A stretch of 64,000 nucleotides of DNA from Acholoe squamosa (taxonomy: Eukaryota; Annelida; Polychaeta; Phyllodocida; Polynoidae), in assembly GCA_949317995.1 (NCBI GenBank), contig OX439039.1:53992785-54056784 (forward strand), written 5' to 3'. A program made the position numbers and the translations under genes. This document shows, piece after piece, positions 1 to 11,534 of the stretch (the stretch's first letter is position 1; the number at the start of each line of letters is the position of its first letter). Under the pieces are notes generated by a model that was not told where the DNA came from, searched no databases, and saw nothing but the letters and a program-made list of their open reading frames with translations.

Positions 1-615
1 GGGCACAGATTGGTTTCAAGGTGGGCACCCCGAATCAGGCATAGATCAGTTCCAAAGATAATTCCCCAGACAGGGTTGAGGATGGGTTTGCACAAGGCAT
101 ACTGAGCTGGGAGTTCTGAACTTTGCCACTAGATGACCCCACTATGTTTGATGTACAGCTTTCCCCCCATGTCAGTATTGATTTTCTTTAGTATGATATA
201 ACAGAAATAGGCTAATGAATCATATAAATCATAACAGTACACAAATTTTCTCAGAGTTTGGAGCTACTGGCAAAAATACATTTGAAAGGTGCAAAGTTAG
301 GTGATATCAGCAGTTTTTAATGTGACTACACCATTCCTGTGGTTATCATTTTATATTGAAGTATGCTACCCATTGGGAGGCACTATGAACTTTAAGGCTA
401 GCATGTTACTGGACTAGGTCTGGTTGACTTGCCTTGGCCAACTAAGTTTGAATTGATGGTTCTACTGTATTATGATGATGGGGAGAGTAATACAGTATGT
501 TGAGTCTCCCTCCAACTATGGAGGCCAAGGGGAGGGGCTAGCACCTGGAGGCTAGCAGAGCATTTTCAGGGTTCAAAATTTTAGAAAATGAGGCAAAAAT
601 AGATTTTCTAGAATA
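1..615. other. Intergenic, nothing recognised
   Basis: AT-rich sequence without a long open frame, RNA gene or clear repeat. No function is proposed. Confidence 0.5.
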
Positions 616-619
616 TCTA

Positions 620-850
620 TCCCAGATGGCGCCACCTGATCAAAGTGGTCAACCCACTTTCAGCCAAAAACCCATGTTGAACCCAAACCCACTCTGAGAC
701 TGATCTGTGCCCATATTGATTAGCCCAGTGTGGCCCACACACCTCACTAAGGACAGGAACTGTCAGCAGCCCATCGGTTAGCCCATTGAGGCCCATATCG
801 GAAGCCACACCAAATAAAGTGTCGGCCACAGTAGGGCCACACCACATTTG
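620..850. repeat. Degenerate GCCCA-rich repeat
   Basis: Short motifs around AGCCCA and GGCCCACA recur in imperfect copies, in the style of the interior of a MITE. No terminal repeats could be fixed. It runs directly into the TGTGGACA repeat at about 860-1030 and may belong to the same element. Confidence 0.3.
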
Positions 851-859
851 CTACCTGGA

Positions 860-1030
860 AGTTCTTCCCAATACATCCACAAGATATATACACAAAGTGT
901 CCACAAATTACATTTTGTCCACAGGCTAAAATGTGTCTGCATGGACACTTTGTGATGGTTTGTGTGGAAAAAGTGTGCTCTGTGGACATTTTGTAGCACA
1001 TTGTGTGGATATTTTTTTAGGTCAACACCC
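860..1030 (-). repeat. TGTGGACA-type repeat, inverted copy
   Basis: This stretch is the reverse complement of the family at about 6985-7095. Both share, in the same order, a TCCACAGAGCACA block, a CACACAAAC block and an AAATGTAATTTGTGGACAC block. The two copies are therefore one dispersed repeat family in opposite orientations. Long open frames across it come from the repeat and are not treated as genes. Confidence 0.6.
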
Positions 1031-2533
1031 TGTGGTGCCTGGTAGGAATGTGAACAATTTGTGATACATGTAGTTTGCTGTTGACAAAGGGTGTATTTCA
1101 GATATTTTTTAGGTACAGCAAGGACACATAGTGGGTACTTGGTGATTCTTAAAGCTGTGACAAGATCTGAAATATATAGATTTTCCAATTTCTGCATATT
1201 TGTCATCACCCCATTTGTTAGAGTGTTCTGCCAAAATCTCAATTCAGTGCATTCTAACCATGTCAAATTCAAGCATATATGTGTGTAGAAATAAAATGCT
1301 TCCAACAAGCAGTCTGGATTGTACCAGCACAGTGGCTCAATCTGAAGCCATAAAGCAGAGTACTCTATAATGGTGGTGAATTCAATTTGGATGCCTGGCA
1401 GCAGAGCAGACACCACTCAGTGCTGCCGCCATGAGACTGTGACCAGAGCTAATTAACCAAGTGGTTTCCCCACCCACCAAAGAGGATAGACAGGCTGAAG
1501 CTAAAGTCCAATAACGTGCATATAATGAGCCATATTATACCATAATATGTTGCACCCTATGACTGGGGAAGGAGTATATAATCCTCTGAAATACATATCA
1601 GACAACACTATATTAGCTTTTATACCAGCTTTAACAGTGAGACCACCCTGATTGTGTATCTAAATGTTGCCAAGCTGGCAGTGCTGGGCTAATTTCCTAC
1701 ATCATGATTTTCCTTAAGGGGTCATAAGGGGGAGATTCAATGAAAAATAGGTGTAAAACACAACAAACCTACACACATTATGTCATGATTTGAAGCATAA
1801 TTAGTGCCTTTATCAATTTCCTTCCATCCTTTAACATTTTGTTGTCTATGGAATTGTCTATGTTATTTATGTTACTTCTGATGATTTCTGATTAATTTTG
1901 GAGGGATTTCTTTTGTTGATACTACAATTATTAAGGTCTACAGAGCTGTTCAAAGTTGGGTTGTCATTCAAAAAGTGTAATTTTCACCTGTTTTCGCCCA
2001 TTTCCCGCTGTAATGTACATGGCTGAACAGGTAGGTGTCTAGCCCCATAAAAATAGCCAGGAAGTTCACCTTATAAGCTTGGTTTTATGTTAGTCACAGT
2101 GCAATGGGCAGGTTTAACTGATATAGGTGGGCAAAGGATACTTTTCTATATATTTGCTGTATAAAATTTGTTGAATTTGCAAAGAATTACCTAACCAGCA
2201 TTAATGGAACCAGTTCTTCAGGACCCTGAAAAAAAATGATACTTTCAGAAAGCATCCACACTATACGCTAGTGATCCCAAAATGACCAACATTCAGATTT
2301 CATTTCTCAGCCTCTGAGAATTACTAGAGAGGCAAGGGTTTGCATATGTAGTAGATGATCTTGATAAAATTACTTTTGTTAGCTGAGAGGAGACACTATC
2401 ATGCCAGAATTATCCAAAATACCAAGATTTTTAACAAAGTTTGATGGACCAATTTTAGAAAATATCTATACTGAACTTTATGTCAGAAGACTCTGTTGAA
2501 CAATTGTAGAATGGCTGAAATGTTGAGGATCTG
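1031..2533. other. Intergenic, nothing recognised
   Basis: About 1.5 kb of AT-rich sequence with only short open frames and no recognised repeat boundary. Confidence 0.5.
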
Positions 2534-2650
2534 TTAACCCTTTAAGGGCAGAGCAAAAATTGTTGCACTGGTCATGGGACAGCCTCTGAAAAAAGTATAG
2601 TTCCTAGAGGACGAGCCTATTTTCAATTCCTATACTAATCCTATATAACT

Positions 2651-2730
2651 GGCGTCGACTATAGTCGACGCTAGGCCTGCCATGGTGTCGACTATAGTCA
2701 ACGCTAGGCTTGCCATAGTCGATGCTAGCC
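2651..2730. repeat. Palindromic tandem repeat near transposon end
   Basis: About 2.3 units of a 34-36-bp repeat, each containing a GTCGACTATAGTC(A/G)ACGC core. The first unit holds a perfect 20-bp palindrome at 2652-2671. It lies about 110 bp inside the left end of the piggyBac-like element, where a subterminal transposase-binding repeat could sit. That role is inferred only. Confidence 0.6.
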
Positions 2731-3297
2731 CTGAACGGTTTAAAAACTTAAGTTGAAGATGAGGGAAAGCTTCATAAGTCAATATATATAACAATAATGC
2801 TTTATAGCCAGTTTTATTATGCAGCTAGAGTAGCCGTGGCACCTTAAGGGCATTTCATCCCGGGTGGCTTTACAATGAATATTTTTTTTGAATTTCTTTT
2901 TACATGTTGACAAAGGAAGGTCTTTTACATATTACTCATAGGGTATAAGAGAAAATTGACTGCAATATATTTAATTAGTTGATCATCACTGGCATAGATG
3001 TATTATTGGCACCCCTAACCTTAGCCATTGTAATGCCATTCTATGAGGCACCTGTGTCATAACTACCATAAAGAGGATCTGCCAATCTATTTTTATATCT
3101 AGATTGAGATAAAGGTAGTCCAAATATTTTAAAAACAGTTGCTAATGTCATCCAAAGGTATTAGTAGTTGTTGAATATTCTGGAAACTGCAAAGATCAAA
3201 ATTCATCTTCCTACAACTGATTTCATGAGACCAATGCAAGATACATACATTGAGGACAATGATCAATTATAGCAGCTTTTGAGTTAGATTAATCAGC

Positions 3298-3301
<4 letters not shown>

Positions 3302-3358
<57 letters not shown>

Positions 3359-3609
3359 GAGTTTGGTTCCAAAACGCAATAAACACCATTTTGAAAAAAG
3401 AGGCAAATATTTCAAAAGCTTACAGATTAGAGAAACTTGATTGTAAAATAAAAGCTATTTTCTTTGAGAAATATATTTTCCGGCTGTCCAGAGTCCATTA
3501 AGTAAAGATTTCATTAGGATAGCACTAAAATTAACTTCAGGGGAGCACTACAAAAATGGGTGTATGCTGAAAATCTGGAATGGATATATTGCGTTTTGGA
3601 ACCAAACTC

Positions 3610-3659
<50 letters not shown>
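3302..3659. mobile_element. MITE with TA target, flanked by TA microsatellites
   Basis: Two nearly perfect inverted repeats of about 26 bp (3356-3382 and 3586-3612; outer sequence GAAGAGTTTGGTTCCAAAAC) enclose about 200 bp. Each is flanked on the outside by a pure TA tract (3302-3355 and 3613-3659). This is the structure of a Tc1/mariner-type MITE inserted at TA, with the target dinucleotide either pre-existing as, or expanded into, a microsatellite. It is nested in the piggyBac-like element. Confidence 0.65.
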
Positions 3660-3661
<2 letters not shown>

Positions 3662-4618
3662 GCCCATAATCTCAAATATGAGAGTTGCATAGGTTCTCAT
3701 ACAGAATCAATTGCACACCGACCTGCTCATAGCTGTCTTTATAACACCTGGGCATCTATTCAAGAAACCAAGCACATTCTTAGTTTCTGCTGTAGGAATA
3801 TGTGGGCCAATGGGGGAAAACGTAACTCCAGGGGGAATTTTAAGTACACATAATACCTTTAGATCTTCTCCTCGAGGATGCCATGTTATAAATAGCTCAT
3901 AGGGACATGACACTTATCTGCTTAATCTTGCATATATCTTTTTGTTGAATCTTAGCCCTATCGCGCTCAGATTTAAGAAAATGCACTCTAAGCCTCTATA
4001 TATGTTCAAAAGGCTACCCAGGGTTCCCTAATTATCAGATTAGGATCATTCAAAAGGTGCTGGACTCAGCACGAGACAGGCTTTCTAATGGTACCAAATA
4101 CATTATGGTACTATAAAGTCGTTTTTAATGGTAAATCTCTATATGTAATTTAATGGTTTGAATGCAACAAAAAGGTGTGTGCTCTTGACATGTAGGAAAA
4201 CATATTGATTGATGAAAATCCACAAAACCACACATAAATTGGTTTTGGTTGTAGTATTGATTATCTCCTACTTCCAGGAGAATATTCTCATTTTGAATGT
4301 TGGGGTAGCAATTATACATGCTACAAATATCCTTTGTTGATAAAAATGATAAACCTCTGTCATCCTATCAAAATCAGACACCGCTACCCTCCTAGACCCT
4401 TATACCTTCATGTCCATAAGTGAATTGTTCTGACATATCTTTCATAATACATTTTTGAATAGCTACTTCAACCCCACATGCAGTCCGTTTTAATGTCCCT
4501 TTTAAATCAACATTGAGTAGTTATTATTTTTAATCTGATATATGAATAGGTATGCACCCTATAAATAATATTGAAAAAATCAGTTTTCTCAAAATATTTC
4601 TGGGCACCAAAGGGTTAA

Positions 4619-5070
4619 ACATCAAAATCTTAAAGATGATGTCAAAAGACTGTCACGTTTCCTTCAAAACATCTGGATGTTAGGGGGGTGTTTCTATACC
4701 GTGACCCAAACTCTTTGCTTATACACGTATGCTCTTTCGCTTTCCCTCTCTCTTTACTTTTATGTTAATACGATGTATGAACATGAAGATAACAGGTGAT
4801 GTAAGTACTTTCTTTCATTTTCGATATGAGACACAACACGCCACTTGTCCACTTATTTTTGGACATGTTAATTAAATACACCATATTCTGTTTCACTTTC
4901 TCTCTCTTTAGTTATATGTAAACATGATGTATAGGACCTGGTTTCGCGAATTCGATGCATTTGAGGGGCAGGGTAGGAGAAATTTTGGAGTGGGGCGATT
5001 TCTCTTTTCATGGGTATACTATGGGTTTGGGTGGTTACTATTGCGAAAGTAATTTTTCTTAAATATGTTG
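4619..5070. other. Intergenic, nothing recognised
   Basis: No gene or repeat boundary seen; only short open frames. Confidence 0.4.
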
Positions 5071-5071
5071 C

Positions 5072-5302
5072 CATGGTTACCAATGCAAATTGGTACCATG
5101 TCAACAATTGCTCGTTTGTTGTACCTACTTGCAGCACAGGTACAATTCTGTTATCTAACTATCCACTGTATGTCCATTTTGTGCACCCACCTACCCCCAA
5201 TGTACACCCCTAATTTCATAGTTGTGCCATGTATAGGTACAGAGCTACAAGGGAAACATCATGTCAACAATTGCCCGGGCAATTGTTGACATGATGTTTC
5301 CC
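5072..5302. repeat. Cluster of palindromes including a perfect 52-bp one
   Basis: 5251-5302 is a perfect palindrome with 26-bp arms, no spacer and a CCCGGG centre. At 5072-5100 lies an imperfect palindrome around CATGGTTACCAAT. A copy of the inner part of the long palindrome, CATGTCAACAATTGC, occurs at about 5097-5111. Together these suggest a foldback element or its remnant; no target duplication was identified. Confidence 0.6.
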
Positions 5303-6980
5303 TCTTTAAGAATAGTCAAGTATTCTTAAAGTAATCAAATTATTGCTAACCTAGGGTTGACCATTACACAACAGTTAGGCACAAGAATCTGCAGATCTTA
5401 GACATGCTCTTCATTGCTGTCCACTATCTCCCTACCTCCACCTTGGATTGATAAGTGACCTCACCCCCCTCTCTAACTGTGTGCCCAAGGAACATCACTC
5501 TTCACAATTAGATGGTTTCACCTTAAGCCCTGCTGCAATTAGTTGATATAGGACCTAAGCCCATGGATTTAGCCATGCCAGGCAGATAAATTAAAAGAAT
5601 GCCTTTTTCTTAGCAAATAATGACCATAGCATGAGGGGAATAACAGAAATGAATTTCCCAGACTTGAGTTTGTGGGAGTAGTAGGAGGGCAGCAGAAGCT
5701 GCCTCAGAAGTGATTTAATGCAGGGTCATTACTAATGGCTACAACTTGCTTTTCCATGTTTATGCATATCTTAGGATTCAGGAAAGTGCTGTTGTACTAA
5801 TGAAATCATGTCCAAATATTATGAAACGTGCAATTTTTAAAACCCAATTATAGTGATGAGAGATGTGGTTGGACAGGGATTTTTCCTTGCCATGCATATA
5901 TTGGGTTATATAGGCATGGCAGTCCAAATGATGCACAGCTCCTCTATTAGGTCTGCTGTGCAATTATTTTGGTAGCCATGAATATAATGATTTAATAATG
6001 CAGGGCAGTGGTATCTTTTGACACCTTGTTATAACAGGAATAAGGCCACTTCGAAGGGGAGGGAGTGTAACCCCCAGTCTTTATTGGGTAATAGATGCAC
6101 ACCCGCTCCCCCTTCTGCATACTACTTCTGCTAATGTCATATTCACCTTTGGCCATCATGAAAACATATGTGATTATTATTGATTGAACAATAAATATTT
6201 TTGAACTCAAAACTCTTCTTCGTACCCTATATCTCCAGAACAAAACAAGAATGTATAAAAGGAACCTTGGTAATCTATGAAACATGTACAGTCCAGTGAC
6301 AAATGGAGAGAAAACATGCAGTACGTACTCTGAAACAATATCAACTACACAGCAGAATGATAGGGTGTCATTAATACCAACGACTAAGCAGATCTGTTGT
6401 TTTTACTGGCACCCCCTATCAAACATACCATTTCTGACATTTATTTCAAATTGACTGTTTTGGGAGGCAAATGATATTCTTAGGTATGGGAAATATCTCT
6501 AAGGTTGTCCTGAGATTCAATTTGAATGGAGTAAACATTGGCATCAAGTTGAGCACAAACTTAGCAAAAGCCATAATACCTGATTTCTCCTGGTTGTTGA
6601 ATCAGTAACTGCAAAATCAATGGGAAATATCATGACCTACAAACCCAATTTTCTCACTTTTCTGCTCATGGGCTGGGAGAGAAAGGTCTAAAGAATGGGC
6701 TTGAAGTAAGAAAATATCTAAAAACTTATTTGCATATTGCTAAATCAGCTTCACAATGCTAGGGTGCCAGTAATATCCCCTTCGCCAGTTATACCCATGG
6801 CTGTAACCTTATTACACCTGATCTCTTTGTTCAAGACATTTGACTAGTTCATTTTGACCTTGCCTAGAGCTACCCCCATTCAGATCCATCATTTGCTTTT
6901 TCTTGTAGCCATTTTCAAATATCACATTTTACATAAAATCCCCATAGATGCTTGCATCATTTGCATTTGCAACACAAAAC
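5303..6980. other. Intergenic, nothing recognised
   Basis: No long coding frame with a recognisable domain, no RNA gene and no clear repeat ends. Confidence 0.45.
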
Positions 6981-6984
6981 CACA

Positions 6985-7510
6985 GATTGTGTTACCAGAT
7001 ATCCACAGAGCACATATTCTTCACACAAACTATCACAATGTCTGTATAGATAAATTGTACCTTGAGAACAAAATGTAATTTGTGGACACTTTGTTACCAT
7101 GCACTGTGGACAAAGTATGTTTTGTGGATACTTCGTGATCAATTTGGGTTGATAGATTGTGGACAATTTGTAATTTGTGGACAGCTTGCTCAAGTTGAAT
7201 GTGGACTGTGTGTTTTTTGTGGATACTCTGTGGTATAATCTTGTGGACTAATAGTGTTTTTGGACATATTGTGACAAAGGTATGTGGACATACCATGTTT
7301 TGTGGATACTTCGTGATATAGATTGTGGACAGAGTGTATTTTGTGGATACCATGATGTTGTTGGTTATGGACAAAATTTATTTTATAGACACTGTAAAAA
7401 TAGTCTGTGGACAGTACATTTTTTATGGACACCTTGCACTGGGCCTTTGTGGACAAAATGTGAAAAAAATGTGATGTGGACAATATGTGTCCTGTGGTTA
7501 AAGTGAAGCA
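6985..7510 (+). repeat. Degenerate TGTGGACA minisatellite-like array
   Basis: About twenty variants of TGTGGACA and TTTTGTGGATAC alternate every 18-25 bp, giving an approximate 40-bp dimer. The left edge (6985-7095) matches the inverted copy at 860-1030. Several overlapping minus-strand frames of 78-113 codons stay open here, but they consist of repeated short peptides and have no domain. Confidence 0.7.
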
Positions 7511-8800
7511 CAACAGGGGGGCTTCCACTAGTCGAAACCAATATTCTGTCAGTAGCTAGTCCAAGTCACACACCACTTTAGCATTTCATACTCAAGGACA
7601 CCAGCAGCAGATTTAGCCAAGGATGCATTTTCCCTGTACCTACTGACATGTCCCATGTGTAAGGTATGTCTTTCACATAAATATGAGGGCCCCTTTACCT
7701 TGTAGAATCAGCCCAAAGTCTGGGCATCTTATAGGCTGGGTCCCTTTACTATAGAACAGTATGAAACCTTCAAAATTCAAGTCCCAGCTGTGCCTCATAG
7801 GATGTCTCTCAACTCAGCACCTTATATGTGGGATGTGCCTTGTACATCATTTTTGGACAAAACAGTATTTTTACCTGTGAGGGGCTGTATCTATCTTCTC
7901 AAAATGGAAAGTTTCCATCATTTTCTAAGGGCATTGCATACCTGCCAACACCAAATGATAAAAAATCTTGGGCCTATAAAACCTAACCCTTTTTGTTTGA
8001 AAGGGGCTTGGTAAATCTATGCACAGGGGTCTGAGGAGACATCCCACCAAGGGCATAGACATGTTGCAAAACTAGAGGCCAAATTTGTGCATAATGATGG
8101 TTTTTGAAAATGACTGACATACTCAGTTTAAAAGTTTACCCGTATAGATATAAGACCTCTAGAAAATATCTCTGGAGAAGAAAGGGGATCTCTGGTAGTA
8201 GATATATCTGAAGAAAATTAAAAAGATATATATCTAACCTTCCCCCCACTCATTTTGTTATGACCTGATGATAAAATGTATGAAAATCCCAAACAATATC
8301 CCTAAGGTTAGACCATTGCAGTAGTGAGATAGGGGAAAAAAAGTCAGGGAGGGTCTTCAGTCAGTCTTCAAAGTGTTGTCTATCTAAAGGAACGAATGGG
8401 CATCAGCTTGCAAAAGCAGATGATCCGAGATGGTTTGGCTTCGTCCCCCTTGGCTGCAACCCCAATAAAGATTTGATTCATATCCAGTGCTGCCGAAATC
8501 TTTTTCTCAACACAGGCCAAAGTAGACTGTGTCTTGGCAATTTTACATGGGCCATTTTTCTCATTATTGTTAATGCAATAGAGAATAAGAATTGGAGGGG
8601 GGCTGGGGGTATATTTGCTCAGGAAATGTTTTAATATCCAGAAGCCAACTGGTGCCGCCTGGTGCATTTTCAGGATAGCTAAAACCCTCAGATAAAAAAA
8701 TTCAAAGACACCCCCAATATATCAATGATGAATCTTATTGGATCACATGACTGACCATGGAAGGTCTTGGAATAACTGAAAATGAAATGAGGAGACTCCA
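7511..8800. other. Intergenic, nothing recognised
   Basis: One 95-codon minus-strand frame (8380-8667) is present but matches no family I know and has no supporting splice context. Confidence 0.4.
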
Positions 8801-8804
8801 AGTG

Positions 8805-9020
8805 CTGTAAACCCCCATGTATAAACTGCAGCTTATAGACCATTTCAGATGCCTTCTGTGCCTTGTAGTCTTCCTGAACTCAGGATGCGGCTTATATGAG
8901 GAGTTTTACTCATATAGACTACAGTAAGGAATGAAGACCATTTCGGACCAACTGTGTGGCTTATAGCTTTCTCCCAAAGCTGGAGTGCCGCTTATATGTG
9001 GGTTTGGCTTATAAGTGGGG
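8805..9020. mobile_element. Possible hAT-like MITE
   Basis: The left edge reads GTAAACCCCCATGTATAAAC. The right edge, reverse-complemented, reads GGTAAAACCCCACTTATAAG. Internal GGCTTATA motifs recur in both orientations. This layout resembles short non-autonomous hAT elements. The target duplication is not clear, so the assignment is tentative. Confidence 0.35.
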
Positions 9021-9189
9021 TTTTACCATATGACTGGATGGTGTTGGGGGTACATACTCCACCTGAGCTAAAGGTTTTATTACCCCATGATCATAAATAC
9101 ATTTATCAATACATTTTCCTTCCCATTCCTTTGAAAATGTTTTGAAATTTAAAAAAGAAGGTACATCCTGATGCCTATATTTGTTTCCT

Positions 9190-9798
9190 TACACTAGTGG
9201 CTTCGCCACTAGTTAGTGGGGGCAATGGCCAATAGACAAATTCTGCCTACAGATCATGGCAAATGGGGGGCCTACTGATCACTGCAAATTCTGCCTTCTG
9301 ACCACCAGAGCCCCCTGGTGTATTACAGTAAAAGCGCTTATCTTTGCAGCCATTAACTTAGCAATGGTGTGTTTTATAGCAACAACAAACAATTTAGCAC
9401 TCTCCCAGCAGATTCTCTTGGAGGTTTGTTTTTAGTGAATTACTCTGGGAGTACTCATCAGATCTTTACATATGAGATGTCAAATTAAAGGGCATTGTAA
9501 GGGGAAACCAGATCTACAATCGGTGAACAGTTTCCTTGATGAATGAAATCAGGATTAGCGCCGATTTCTTTTAATCGTGATCCAAGATGGTGGAAATTAC
9601 AGCTTGACTGTCGATTTTTGAGGCTATAAAACATATTACAAAACTCTGAATTAAAGAAAAAGCTAAATAGTAAAACATTATAACCAGTAAGGTTTGTAAA
9701 CATTTCTAAGTTATGAATACTCTTTCCTTCACAGCATGAAAATTTTGCTTCATCTAGTACCCCAAGGGTACTGTAGGCTGAAACAGTCATATATTGCA
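9190..9798. repeat. 0.6-kb dispersed repeat, copy 1
   Basis: This segment aligns along its length with 14894-15537 in the same orientation and differs by roughly 5-10%. At one end is a hairpin built on CACTAGTGGC (9192-9213); the other end is AGTCATATATTGCA. A second small hairpin (CACCAGAGCCCCCTGGTG) lies inside. Minus-strand open frames in both copies are shared only through homology. It abuts the 5' LTR remnant of the Ty3/gypsy element downstream. The family is unknown. Confidence 0.7.
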
Positions 9799-9840
9799 CA
9801 TTTCTAACCAGCGACCTAGGAGGCATTTTTATATATAATG

Positions 9841-9967
9841 TGTAGGGGTATGGTATTTACACTCGTATGTTCATGCACCCGTGGGACTCAGACCTAGGTC
9901 TTTGGGTGTGGTGGGGGAATCTGGATGGCAGGTGGCAGCACCTGCCTCTGGGTTTGTATCCACTACA
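9841..9967 (+). repeat. 5' LTR remnant of the Ty3/gypsy element
   Basis: Identical in layout to the first 127 bp of the 3' LTR at 17460-17586, starting TGTAGGGGTATGG and stopping at a CCACTACA that also ends the full LTR. The rest of this LTR is absent. Confidence 0.85.
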
Positions 9968-10552
9968 CTAGATGAAATGTTTAAACAATTCATTGAAGGA
10001 TTGCGGAATCAGGAACACAGGACCGTGGCCTGTGAGGCTTGGAAGAATAATGCCTCTTTGGCAGATTTGTTCCAGTCCTTAGATCATTATGATCGTAAGG
10101 CCCGGATCTTTGCCGGGAAGGTACCCCAACGGATGTCAGCTATGATAGTTCCGGAGGGGATACCTGAGACCGATTCATCCGAATCAGGAGAACCTGATGA
10201 CGATGAAAACATTGGGGCCATTGGCCAAGGAAACCCCCTGTATAACCGGAACTGGGGAAAGAAACCGGGTTATGTCAAGGAGAAAGTGATTGCCACTAAA
10301 ACTTCTGAGACAAAACCTGATACCAAACCGAATACCGGTCCGTCTTTATCAGAGGACCTGGTTACCACCTTGGTACAGAAGATCACTGAAAATCTTAGAA
10401 GGTCTAGGCCTGATAGGAGTGTAGTGAAGTGTTTCAGATGTCAGGAAACTGTGCATTATGCTGCTGAATGTGAAGCAGATAAGCCAGTATATCGTAACGC
10501 TCATTACCGGAACCATCCGGATAAGGAGGACTCAGTGAAGACAGAAAACTGA
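9968..10552 (+). pseudogene. Gag C-terminal part with CCHC zinc knuckle (Ty3/gypsy)
   Basis: The open frame continues from the LTR remnant. It encodes a capsid-end-like helical stretch, an acidic low-complexity linker and then CFRCQETVHYAAEC, a CX2CX4HX4C nucleocapsid knuckle. In this family Gag packages the element RNA. Only the C-terminal portion is present. It is followed closely by the protease region. Its place between LTR and protease matches the normal Ty3/gypsy order. Confidence 0.8.
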
Positions 10553-10590
10553 GTGGGGGTATCCATGATGGCAACCGGATTACCCCCAGA

Positions 10591-11490
10591 GTGAGTGATT
10601 GCCATGACTGCCAGCCTATCACCGCTTGTAGTACTAGTGAGAATCCTCTAGCGATTTCGCCCAGCAGTGAAGCTAAGGAACCTGATCAGTTCCTTACTCA
10701 TGAGGCTGGGGAGACTGATAGTACACCAGGTGTCAAGAACCGTCAGAAGAACACAGAGGGGAAATCCGATATCAGTCAAGAAGAAGTGGCCAATGGGTTG
10801 GCCAGGGTGGGGTGTGCCCAGCTTCCCCCGGGTCATCCTTGTCTCGAATTTTTGAAGGGATGTGGATTTGACCTCGGCGCTAAGACGGAACTTGCTAAGT
10901 ATGCAAGTTGTCCTACTTACTTGAAAGGTAGAGGTGGTACGCAGTTATATCTGTGAGTGGTAGGTCTGCTGAGTTTGGTGTCGATACGGGTGCTAGCCAT
11001 TCCTGTATTGCTAAGAGGCTCTATGACCTTTTGCCTACGAATCATGAAACATGTAGGTAGAACATGTATGAGGTTCAGTCTACAGAAGGATAAGGACTTT
11101 ATCCTTACTCCTACTGTGGCGAACATAGCAGATAATGGTATACTTGGTCTGGACTTTGCTGCATTATATGGAGCAAGGTTAGATTCCCAGAGGGGAATAT
11201 TGGAGGTTAGAGACCCGTATCATCTCGAAGTACAATGTGTACTCAGACAAGTAAGTAGTGTAGCCAGTGTAGCCCAGACTGTTAAGATACCACCAGGCAC
11301 TGCCTGTGATGTCTTATGTCGAGCCGATAGAGACTTTTTAGGAAAAACTGGAGTTATAGAGCCAGATGTGGCAATGTTGTCAAGTATCAGATTGGAATCC
11401 GCTGATGTCCTAGTAGCAAATGCTGCTTGGACAGTGGTTCCTATATCCAATACTGGTAACAAGTCTACATTCAGAAGGATACGATCCTAG
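10591..11490 (+). pseudogene. Protease region of Ty3/gypsy pol
   Basis: A linker frame (10591-10956) leads into a stretch with the aspartic protease signature GVDTGASHSC (about 10977-11006). About 110 bp downstream is ILGLDF, the usual ILG motif of retropepsins. The enzyme would cleave the Gag-Pol polyprotein. The frame is broken and is followed directly by integrase sequence, with no RT between them. Confidence 0.75.
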
Positions 11491-11534
11491 CATCAGTTGT
11501 CCTCTCTGAAATAGTAGAAGGCTGTGAGCATGCT

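Larger units (their letters stand above)
2534..4618. mobile_element. piggyBac-like DNA transposon (decayed or non-autonomous)
   Basis: The segment is bounded on both sides by TTAA (2534-2537 and 4615-4618), the target duplication of piggyBac elements. Its ends are imperfect inverted repeats: CCCTTTAAGGGCAG on the left and, read inward from the right, CCCTTTGGTGCCCAG. The body is about 2.08 kb. No convincing transposase frame survives. A minus-strand 64-residue frame at 4125-4319 has a YNQNQFMCGFVDFHQ stretch that loosely recalls the YN..M.GVD..DQ region of piggyBac transposases, but this is weak. A TA-flanked MITE (3302-3659) and a palindromic tandem repeat (2651-2730) lie inside. The TTAA sites and matching ends are seen; the family assignment is inferred from them. 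Confidence 0.55.

Noticed and set aside
778-1416. 212-codon minus-strand open frame
   Set aside because: Half of it lies in the inverted TGTGGACA repeat, it has no domain, and no splice or promoter context supports it.
3560-3853. 97-codon plus-strand frame
   Set aside because: Its middle is a Tyr-Ile run translated from the TA microsatellite.
6985-7510. Possible CRISPR-like array
   Set aside because: Units are degenerate, spacers are not unique and of constant length, and the context is a eukaryotic genome.
7033-7528. Overlapping 112- and 113-codon minus-strand frames
   Set aside because: They are translations of the degenerate TGTGGACA array in two frames and consist of repeated short peptides.
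8380-8667. 95-codon minus-strand frame with fairly ordinary amino acid composition
   Set aside because: No recognised family, no flanking exon with matching phase and no repeats of it elsewhere in the window.
9485-9826. 113-codon minus-strand frame in the 0.6-kb repeat, partly shared with 15307-15492
   Set aside because: The similarity between the two frames follows from DNA homology of the repeat copies; the frame does not stay open through both.
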